Positions 55,040-64,000 of a stretch of 64,000 nt of DNA are shown piece after piece. The position numbers and the translations under genes are program-made. The notes below the pieces were generated by a model. It was not told the origin of the DNA. It searched no databases and saw nothing but the letters and a program-made list of their open reading frames with translations. The stretch spans positions 427,529,379 through 427,593,378 of the forward strand of contig CM077676.1 in assembly GCA_039707655.1 (NCBI GenBank). Reading direction: 5' to 3'. Every line of letters starts with the position of its first letter. Position 1 is the stretch's first letter. Origin of the DNA: Elymus sibiricus (taxonomy: Eukaryota > Streptophyta > Magnoliopsida > Poales > Poaceae).

Positions 55040-56770
55040 GGTCTACTTTATGACAGAGCTACCACACACTTGCAGTTCAAATTTGAATCACTTTCGAAAA
55101 ATTGACACAAAGTCATTTAAATGTGCGAAAGTAGCTAGAAACTAGAAAATCCATGAAACTTGGGAATTGTGCATAAAATATGGTCTACTTATGATGATAA
55201 TTGGAGTGGTGCCATTTTGCACCCTGGTTTTTGTATTTGCTTCACAAAAAACACCCATTTTTGACACTTACAAAATGAAAATTGATTTTTTTGTGCAAAA
55301 AGGAAGGAAACTATATTTGGCAACATTGTTTGTAATGTCGAGATGCGCCTATGTGTCTAATTTGGGAACATTATAATAAACTATGCAATGAATTGACCTG
55401 CCTGTTTTGTGAAGGATTTTTTTTTCAAATTTGTTATATTGAAAGTTTGGTATTTTTCCTCGCAATTAGTACACATAAAAGGACTCCATGCGAAAGGATT
55501 GTATTTTTTAAACTTGTATTCTTTTTCTTTAATTTTTTCCAAAAACTGGGTCAAAATAGTCAACATGACTATTCATAACAAGGGGTTGAATATCTCAAAA
55601 CTCTAATTGGTCTCCCATATAATGTCTGCTTGTGTACCTAAAAATATTTTTTGCTAATTTTTATGACTGAGCTATCACACACTTGCAGTTCAAATTTGAA
55701 TTAGTTTCGGAAAATTGACATAAAGTCATTTAAATGTGCGAAAGTAGCTAGAAATCTAGAAAATCCATGAAACTTGGGCATTGGGCATATAATAAGGTCT
55801 AATTACTGTGAAAATTGAAGTGGTGCCTTTTTGCATCCTGTTTATTTTACTTGCTTCACAAAAAATACCCATTTTTGACACTTAGAAAATGAAAAACTAT
55901 TTTTTTGTGCAAAAAACTTGAAAACTTTATATGGCAACATTGTTTGTAATGGCAAGATGCACGTATGTTCTTAATTTGGGAATATTATAATAAACTATGA
56001 AATGAATATGGCCATCACATTGGTCATTTGACTAGAAGGCCATCAATGTTCATGCATGATAGCCTGTTTTGTGAAGGAATTTTTTTCAAATTTGTCATAT
56101 TGAAAGTTTGGTATTTTTCCTCGCAACTAGTACACATAAAAGGACTCCATGCGAAAGGATTGCATTTTTTGAACTTGTATTCTTTTTCTTTCATTTTTTT
56201 TTAAAACGGGGTCAAAATGGCCGGCATGGCTATTCATTGCAAGGGGTTGAATATCTCAAAACTCTAAGTGGTTCTCCCATATAATGACTACTTGCGTACC
56301 AAAATATTTTTTGCTAAAGTTTAGAAAGAGCTATCACACACTTGTAGTTCACATTAGAATTACTTTCCGGAAATCAACATAAAGTCATTTAAATGTGCGA
56401 AAGTAGCTAGAAATCTAGAAAATCCATGAAACTTGGGCATTGGGCATAAAATAAGGTCTAATTACTGTGAAAATTGAAGTGGTGCCTTTTTGCATCCTGT
56501 TTATTTTACTTGCTTCACAAAAAATACCCATTTTTGACACTTAGAAAATGAAAAACTATGTTTTTGTGCAAAAAACTTGAAAACTTTATTTGGCAACATT
56601 GTTTGTAATAGCAAGATGCACGTATGTGTCTAATTTGGGCACATTATAATAAACTATGCAATGAATATGATCATCGCCTTAGTCATTTAAGACTAAATTT
56701 TTACATAGCAAAAAGTGTAATTAATATGGCCTCAAATGAAAAAGTTCTCAACATGAAAATGATCCGTCTC
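55040..56770. repeat. Tandem repeat of about 650 bp, three copies, inside the CACTA element
   Basis: The phrases CATTTAAATGTGCGAAAGTA and AGAAAATCCATGAAACTTGG occur near 55115, 55735 and 56385, with the surrounding 450-650 bases in the same order. The second and third copies are closer to each other than to the first. No coding content. Confidence 0.75.
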
Positions 56771-57088
56771 ATCAAAATGAACAACTTTCATTTTGGGACC
56801 ATCTTCATCCGAGGTCGTATGCAACCTCCACAGCCAAAACCATGCAGCATAGCAAAGACCCCCTTTTGCCGAGTGTGGCACTCGGCAAAGCCCTGTTTGC
56901 CGTGTTTTGTTGTTTTACCGAGCGTTTTGTCCACGACACTCGGCAAAGTATCTGTTTGCCGAGTTTCGCTTTTTTGCCGAGTACTATTTTGGTAGGAACT
57001 CGGCAAAGATATTATTGCCGAGTGCCCGACATAATGCACTCGGCAAAGAGCCTAACACTCGGCAAAGAGAGAAATTCCAGTAGTGAAG

Positions 57089-57520
57089 GAGTGCACTACA
57101 GGACGCCACCATCTTACCACCGAGCAAGAACACAGGTGTGACCAAACCAAAGCAACAATCATCTGCGGAGGCCGACAAAGAGCGACCCCTCATATCTTGG
57201 AGAAACCATCGGACATCGCCGCAATGTCCTCACCACACTAGTGCCGGCCTCTCGCTCCGGGCCTTGGAGTACCGATCCCGCCGGCACATAGAGAGGACCG
57301 AGAACGTTGACATCGAGGTCACGTGCAAAGGATAGGAGGTAGACCACCCAACATCGGTGTCGAAGAAGCTTCAAGCAATAATCCAAGCATGCCCGAAGAC
57401 GCCACCACGCCATGACCATAAGGTGCATGAACTCCCCGACAACGCCATACAAATCTATCTCCGGAGAAGGCCACAACCTCCTCGCCTGGTTCAAAAGGAG
57501 TCACACCATCGAAAGATGGA
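57089..57520. other. Unclassified GC-moderate stretch between two CACTA elements
   Basis: It reads like degenerate repeat DNA of retroposon style. No frame fits a known protein. Confidence 0.3.
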
Positions 57521-57745
57521 CACTAGTAGAAAACAGGGCATCAGTCCCGGTTCCAGAGGGCCTTTAGTCCCGGTTCTGCAACCGGGACAAAACAATCGGG
57601 ACTAAAGGCCCCCACTTTTAGTCCCGGTTGGGTTACGAACTGGGACTAAAGGAGCTCCACGTGGCCGCTGTGGGCGCCCAGGCAGGAGGACCTCTAGTCC
57701 CGGTTGGTAACACCAACCGGGACTAGAAGGCAGCCACGCGTCAGT
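57521..57745. repeat. CACTA-2 terminal and subterminal repeats
   Basis: Inverted pairs of GTCCCGGTT and AACCGGGAC occur every 30-60 bases, including a palindrome with arms CCCGGTTGGT and ACCAACCGGG at about 57698-57722. Confidence 0.8.
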
Positions 57746-58103
57746 AATTGCCAGGCGCTGGGGTTTTTTTTTTTTTTTTGAAAAGAGGGGTTTAGGGGTT
57801 TTGGAGGGTTTAGGGGTTTCATATTGTGTTTCCCCTTTTCTTTTTGTGTTTACCATTCAATTCCTTTACATTTAGGGTTTTCATTTTTATTTTTTGCTTT
57901 TCATTCAACTCGATGCTAGCTACTACATATAGCAATGAATGAACCATTACACAACATCGTCATGATCAATATATAGAGAGAAGTGACCTCTCTTTCTCCG
58001 TGCTTGGTCGAACAACAAGTTGTCGTATATCTATTCGACGCTACTACATATAGTACACGTTCATGCATATATACAATATAACATCTCTTACGATCCCTAA
58101 TAT

Positions 58104-61100
58104 CTAATTACCAATATCGCATTGCAAATCCCAATGGTATTCTCCGTCTGTAGGTATGACATGCTCAACAAAAAAATCCCGCCAATTCCTCTTGAATGGC
58201 TCGTATGCGATCAGTTGGAGGAGTTCGTCCCGCTTCCGCGAGATCTAATTTAAAGAAGGGGGTCAATATATATATATATATATATATATATGAATGAAAC
58301 TCAACACAATTGATGGTAATAAAATAAAAATGTTAATATTGTTTACGTACTTTAAATTGTTCTTCAGATCTGCGCCGCTCAGAGGTGTGGTGGCGAATGT
58401 ACTCGCAAACGTAGTATCCACATAAATTATTCCCGGGTTCCTGCCACAAGAACTTTACGAGAATATAGTTCAATCAAAATGATAATCAAGCATGATAATG
58501 GTATTGAAATTAGAATCAATGAGAGATGCGCGGAACTAGCTAGCTAGTAGTACTTACTTTGGGGTGTGAAAATCGCAGCTCCTTTTTCCATTCACCCCTA
58601 ACCTGGTTGGTGAACTTTTTCCAAACCCTGCCCGGCAAAGAAAATGATTACTTGATATCAGGAAATGAACAAAAGTTGCCGATATGGTGCGATAATGATT
58701 GAACTTACTTCTGGAGCATTTGACTCAGGTCCGCCCACTCCTTAGGGTCTTTACGTCTCGAGTCCAAGACAATTACTAGTCCCGCGTCAAGCTGAATGGC
58801 TAGCAGAATATAGTGGAACCTGCGCACGCATAACTCATCAATTACACTTAACCTCGAGTAAGCGAAACAGAATGTGCACAAGACAGTAACACTCACTGGA
58901 AGTTGTAAGGAAATAGTATTTCCCTTTTGTTTTGTTGTCCAAGTAACGCGTTTAGCAAGTTTTTCTCAGTATCATCGGGTTTTTTTTGTATCGTATATTC
59001 ATTTACGGTATTTGGGTTAATGAATCCAATGTCATAGATTTTTCCTCTGCATTCGCGGATCTTCAATCTGCATAATATAGTGTGAGGATAATTATACATG
59101 CAATGAACGAGCTGAGCTAGAGACTTAATTACAGAAAAAATACTTACAGACAATAGCAACTGACGATAGTTTTGTCGAGGGCGTCTTGATTGTATAACTG
59201 AAATAATTCTTCAAATTCAATGTACAACGCCTTGACTCCATTGAAGTAGTGCTCATCTTTAATTCCCACGTAGATACTGTCGGTCCCTTCCTTACAGGCT
59301 TTCAAGTACCAGTCATGCAATCTTCGCATCATCGTTGATAGACGCGGGAGCTGCTCAGGTCTGACGAGAGGCTTCCCGTGCTCGTATCTAAAGGCTACCT
59401 CAGCCATTTCGAACCGTACCTCATCGCCTAAGTAATCACCAAGAGTGTAACCAGGATGAGTGGCCGCTACCCCCGGATCATTAGCGATATCGGGAAACAC
59501 CTTGAGCAGGGGCACGATTGTTTTTCCTGTTCGCCGAGCTGGGAAATTGTTTTCCCACTTCTTGCAGCACTGCTACTTCTGCTACTTCCCGACCTTTTCA
59601 CTTCATCAAATGTCTTTACAATATAGCGGTCATAGTGTGATAGCGGCGGAGGCGGTGGTGGTCGCTTAAGGGCATCCAGACAGCGCTTCGCTTTTACCGA
59701 ATCTATTTTCTCCTTTGGATCTGGACGTTTCGGTGCAAGCTGGCGTTTCACATCGGCAACCACAAACTCGTTGGTTTCCTCCTCAGTCATGTCGTATGGT
59801 AACTTGGCAGGAGCCTTCTTGACGCTTGGACCTGCTCTGGATTTCTTCGTTGTTGTACTGCTAGCCGCCGGAGCGGCGGCGGGTCTCTTCCGCCGTTGTT
59901 GAGGAGGCGGAGTCAGCTGAGGCGGCGTAGTCCGCTGAGGCGGCGGAGGATTCTGCTGAGGCGCCTCCTCCGCCGGAGTCCGCTGACGCGGCGGAGACAG
60001 CTGAGGTGGCGGAGTGTTGTGACGCGGCGGAGACGACTGAGGCAGCGGAGATAGAGCTGGACTGTGAGGAGTCTACTGAGGGGCCTCCTTCGGCTGAGTC
60101 TGCTGACGCGGCGTCCATTGTGGAAGCACGATGTATTCCTTTCTCCATAGAATGGTAGTCCTTACGGCATCTACCAGATGAGTCTCCCCTTCACCTGTAG
60201 GGTACTCAAGCTCCAGCCCCTCGAATCCGGTGGTAACTTCATCCACCCCGACAATAGCAAAGCCATCTGGAATCGGATTGCAATGGAAAGTTGCATCAGG
60301 TCTAGGAGGTAAGACATAGCCGACCGCCACCTTCAAGGTTAGGTTGATGCATTTTGCCATTAGCTCACAATGTTCCCTTTCCGTGATATCATCCACGGGG
60401 TAGCGAGGAGCCGTGATATCAGGCCGAACGAGCTCCATGGAAGCCACGCTGCTTTTCCGCTGAGATGGTGGGGTAGCAGCTTTGTGGGCAGTATCGAATG
60501 AAGGATCTTCGTGCTGCTGAGATGGTGCGCCGGTAGCTCGCTGACTGGTAAGTTCCTCTAGTTTCTTCTCCTGCAACGCAAATCTTTGTTCTACATTCTG
60601 CATCCGGTCTGCTTCCTCTTTCTTCTTTCTCCCTCGGCTTTTATAACCAGTGCTGTCGGGAAATCCATGCACCCACGGAACGGAGCCTGATGTGCCTCGT
60701 GTTCGTCCAGGGTGTTCAGGATTTCCGAGGGCGCGTGACAGCACGTCCTTCTCTCTGTCGGGATGGAACCTCCCTTCCTGCACGTCCTTGATTGCTTCCT
60801 GAATCTTTATGACGGGTGTTTGAAGTTGTTCTTTCGTGTAAACACACTTCCCTGTTTCTGGGTCCAAAGTTCCCCCATGCCCGAAGAACCAAGTCCTTGC
60901 CCGTTCGGGCCAGTTCAATGTCGCTGGTTGGATCCCTTTAGCAAGCAGGTCGTTCTCAGCTTTGTCCCACGTAGGCCGGGCAACCTTGTAGCCACCTGAC
61001 CCCGTAACATGGTGATACAGCTTCTTTGCAGCATTTAGCTTATTTGTCTGTGACCTGTTCTTAGCTTTCTCCGATTTCTTGTACGCCACAAATGCGGGCC

Positions 61101-61803
61101 AGTGATCTTTTATCTTCGCATATTGACCGGTGAATTCTGGAGTCTCGTCTTTCTGGACAAACTGTTCGTTCAATCTTTTCTTCCAGTTCTTGAATTGTTC
61201 CGCCATCTTCTTAAGAGCCCATTTTTTGACTTTTCGCTGTATAACTGGGTTATTTGGATCCTCCTCGGGCGGTAGGCTGAAATTTATCATGAGCGAGTTC
61301 CAAAGCTGATCTTTGCATCTATCCTCGACATAAGAAACTCCATCATCCTTCTTCTTATTCCATTCTAGGATGCTGATCGGGACGCTGTCCCTAACAACAA
61401 CTCCGCACTGATGTATAAATCGGTCTTGGGTCCGCTTGGGAACAGTCGGTTTGCCATCTCGATCGACTTCTTCGATCGTGAACCTTTCATTCTCGCCCAA
61501 CCTTTTCTTCGGGCCTCGTCTCCTTATAGAAGTTTGGCTCGATCCGGAGGGCTAAAAGAAGAAAGAAGCATTAATATATGTACATACAAAACAATTAATG
61601 CATCTAGTCAGCAGAGGCTTAATTAATATATATACCTCGCCGGACTTTGCAACAGTTAAGGCTCCAACACTGGCGGAGCCATCATCTTCTCTTCCCTCAC
61701 CATCGGAGTCGTTGAGAAACTGTGAGGTGATGATATCATCATCTCCGTCGCGGATTATTTCCTCCAACACCTCTTCTTGTTCTAAGTCTCTGTCGTGTTC
61801 CAT
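58104..61803 (-). pseudogene. CACTA-2 second gene: TNPA-like protein with Ulp1-like protease, two clear lesions
   Basis: The minus-strand model has exons 61803-61636, 61551-59148, 59067-58897, 58819-58709, 58627-58558, 58440-58351 and 58244-58104, all with GT/AG introns matching the other element. Exon 1 is acidic. Exon 2 has the plant CACTA core (EFTGQYAKIKDHWPAFVAYK, RTWFFGHGGTLDPETGKCVY) for about 475 open codons, then a PQ-rich repeat and a basic region. The protease exons keep His (FHYILLAIQL), Asp (VIVLDSRR) and Cys (NLCGYYVCEYI). Lesions are TAG at 60073-60075 (CAG in the other copy) and a 1-nt loss at about 59505-59510. The last exon may contain a pair of compensating indels. DNA binding to the subterminal repeats and removal of SUMO-like tags are the likely roles by family; neither is shown here. 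Confidence 0.88.
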
Positions 61804-63770
61804 AGTTTATGCAAATATTACAACATGGCAATATACAACCATGCATGAGAGATGGATTAGTGGCAAACATAGACCTAATCACAACAAGGAATCATATGCA
61901 TATGAGCAATGGATTAGTGGATTATCGGGGTTATGTTTTAACGACCCCCTCCCCCCTCATGTCGAAATTATACCGAATTTATCGGGGTTATGTTTTAACA
62001 CGACCCCCCCCCCCCTCATGTCGAAGTCAATGAACAACATGAAAATTTGTAAGTGATTGCTAAACTTTTATGCTTCATTTATATGAAGATCAATTATCCA
62101 ATATAACTATGTTCGCGATATGAGGCATTGGACATTATCTAGAATCATATCTGATGAGTCGTCCTATCTTTCGGGAGAGGATACTTTGCGGACCGCCTCT
62201 CTCATGCCTGTCCGACGTGCAAATCAGGTTTTCATATGCCTCAAAATCAAAGTTATCGGAGTTATGTTTTAACGACCCCCCCCTCATGTCGAAGTTACGA
62301 CGATATTTGTACAAGATGAATACAAGATTTATACACAAGATGAATACAAGATTTATACACAAGATGAATACACAACTCAACAAATGAACCAACCATCCTC
62401 CTATGAACAAAACTCAACATACAACAAATGGACACCTTTTGTCGAACAGCGGAGGGACGATCAGGGACCAACTCCACGGAGATGCAACACCACAACCTGT
62501 AATTCCACGGAGATGTAACACATGGCAAAACATGCTTAATTACTGAACTAATTCAAATGACCCCTAGATTTTCAGACTTAGTGATATTTGCATAGGGTGG
62601 CAGAAAACAGATTCATGATGCAACATTTGAGGCAAGTAAAATATATGCTACAACAGTTTTTCATGGCAACAAAGAGTATGGCAAGCATGTACTAATTACC
62701 CTCAACAAAACACCCTTACTGATCATGATGCAAAGATGCACATATTTGTTGCAAACCTCAAGGCAAAATGCAAAGTATTAATACCGTCAGTTTCAGACTT
62801 AGAGAAAAATAGCATGGCATATATGGCAGAAATGAATAGATAGCAAGTTTACAAGCTTGTAGCACTCACTACAGGTCCTAACATGGCATGAACTAAAATC
62901 TACTAGCAAGATGACATCAAAATGCTCCTACTTCATGTTCAAAGATTGCCCAAAAGATGCTTGCATTAAAACATACAAAAAAGACAAAATGAACTCTAAT
63001 GCAAAAAAATTGTTCTTCAATTTGTTTATATGCTCACTGGATTTCTATCACCATTTATATGAACAAAAATTCCACACTAATTTGAGTAAATATTTCTATC
63101 ACCATTTATATGCTCACTGGTTATTTAAAACTTCAAGTGATTTTAGAAATGGTGGTCTCTTATTTGAGTAAATATTTTGTGGAACCAAAAACTTTTCTGT
63201 TAGGTAGCCTTTTGAAAGGTTTTCTATTTAAGTAAAATGGGTGGTTTCTTTTCTGTCAAAACTTAGGATCTTTCCAAAACCCAATTACCACTTGCACATT
63301 TTTCCATCAAGCATTCTATCTATCTTAGGGTAGTACCCACCATCACTTCTTTCATTAAAAATTTCTTTTATAATTATTCAAACAATTCCAAATCAAATTC
63401 TTTCACTTCATGGCTTCCTTTGGATTTTACAAAGGAACCATATTTTCCTTAGCAATTTTGACCCTTCAAAAATACCTCAACTAGATGTGAGTACCCACAC
63501 TTCATTTCTCCAAAGACACTCTGTTCATAAGTTCAAAATTTTCAAATTTCATTCGAATGAAATTTGGTCCAAATTCAAACTCCTTTCTCAAAACCCAATT
63601 TCTACTACTCCAAAAATTCTGAAATTTTCACAGAACCTTTGTCTTGCACCAAAGCATCTCCACAAAAATTTTCAAAATTTCCAAAACTGCCTAGCTATTG
63701 CTGGCATTCTGTCGAATACCTTCTATGCACTAATTCAGATTTGACTAAAATTCAGAAAAAAAACAGAACC
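61804..63770 (-). other. CACTA-2 leader/intron region with small tandem repeats
   Basis: Text matching the other element appears at about 62160-62215 (AGAGGATACTTTGCGGACC). A 22-24 base unit (GATGAATACAAGATTTATAC) repeats about three times at 62317-62372. The remainder is AT-rich without a gene. Confidence 0.5.
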
Positions 63771-64000
63771 TTTGTCGGCGAGGGCGTCGGGGCAGGGCTC
63801 GGCGACGGCGACGTCGGGGCAGGGCTCGGCGTCGGCTACGTCGGGGCAGGGCGCGGCGAGGGCGTCGGGGCAGGGCTCGGCGACGGCGGCGTCGGGGCAG
63901 GGCGCGGCGAGGGCGTCGGCGAGTGTGGCCGGACGGCTCAGAGGCGACGGCGATCTCCGGCGCAGCAGCCAGACGGCGTCGTGCTGTGGTTCGGCGTCGG
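63771..64000 (-). repeat. GC-rich minisatellite at the window edge
   Basis: Units such as GGCGTCGGGGCAGGGCTCGG recur four or five times. On the minus strand they match the leader of the second gene in the other element (14110-14220, GAGCCCTGCCCCGACGCC). Confidence 0.65.

Larger units (their letters stand above)
53988..57085. mobile_element. Non-autonomous CACTA element, 3.1 kb
   Basis: It begins CACTACTGGAATT and ends AATTCCAGTAGTG, flanked by AAG on both sides (53985-53987 and 57086-57088). Subterminal arrays of TTTGCCGAGTG and CACTCGGCAAA (54010-54300, 56865-57070) are a different family from the CACTAGTAG elements in this window. No transposase is present. The interior carries a GC-rich gene-like fragment and a long AT-rich tandem repeat. 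Confidence 0.92.
57521..64000 (-). mobile_element. CACTA element 2, 3' half, running off the right edge
   Basis: The end at 57521 reads CACTAGTAGAAAACAGGGC, identical to the right end of the 11.8-kb element. The subterminal array (57541-57740) uses the same CCCGGTT units. The interior matches the right half of that element in reverse: the Ulp1-bearing gene, its introns and a GC-rich leader at the window edge. The transposase half and the other end must lie beyond 64000. The 3 bases before the end are GGA; the matching duplication is out of view. Confidence 0.9.

Noticed and set aside
57089..57520. Gene between the two right-hand CACTA elements
   Set aside because: Frames are short on both strands and the text looks like degenerate repeat DNA.

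Overview
This looks like a window of a large, repeat-rich grass nuclear genome, most likely a member of the Triticeae (wheat, Aegilops or barley relatives). The basis is the mix of CACTA, Tourist, Stowaway, hAT and Copia elements, plant-type GT/AG introns and grass-style F-box genes. The species call is inference from sequence style, not from a database search. Almost all of the 64 kb is mobile DNA or its remains.

Layout: 1-3.3 kb holds a GC-rich block at the left edge, AT-rich repeats and an LTR-like fragment. An F-box gene unit of about 3 kb occurs three times in the same orientation (from about 3.33, 31.3 and 46.4 kb). Every copy is dead, each by different lesions: copy 1 by a 1-nt loss and a LINE insertion; copy 2 by a frameshift, a complete 7.0-kb Copia element and an internal rearrangement; copy 3 by a nonsense codon and a frameshift. 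Their 3' flanks carry further insertions with clean target-site duplications (TSDs): a MULE-type hairpin MITE, two hAT elements, a small non-autonomous LTR element, and a LINE tail.

Between copies 1 and 2 lies an 11.8-kb CACTA transposon (7800-19603, TSD TAG). It is itself inserted in a 268-bp Tourist MITE (TSD TTA). It encodes three products: an intact two-exon gene for a 119-residue coiled-coil protein with a C-terminal membrane segment, a TNP2-type transposase with two lesions, and a seven-exon second protein ending in a Ulp1-like protease (several lesions). The right end of the window holds the 3' half of a related CACTA element in opposite orientation (57521 onward, running off the window). 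Its copy of the Ulp1-bearing gene has only two clear lesions. A third, non-autonomous CACTA (53988-57085) lies beside it and carries what looks like a captured thaumatin-like fragment.

The only apparently intact host genes are a tandem pair at 26.2 and 28.9 kb. Each has two exons and encodes a 102-residue secreted peptide with eight conserved cysteines, resembling the MEG/ESF1 class. A PIF/Harbinger element (44114-46241) carries a transposase with three point lesions and sits inside a LINE tail.

The strongest leads for something undescribed are the small membrane-anchored coiled-coil gene of the CACTA element, its possible in-frame splicing onto the transposase, and the Ulp1 domain preserved in both CACTA copies. 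No tRNA, rRNA or CRISPR array was seen.
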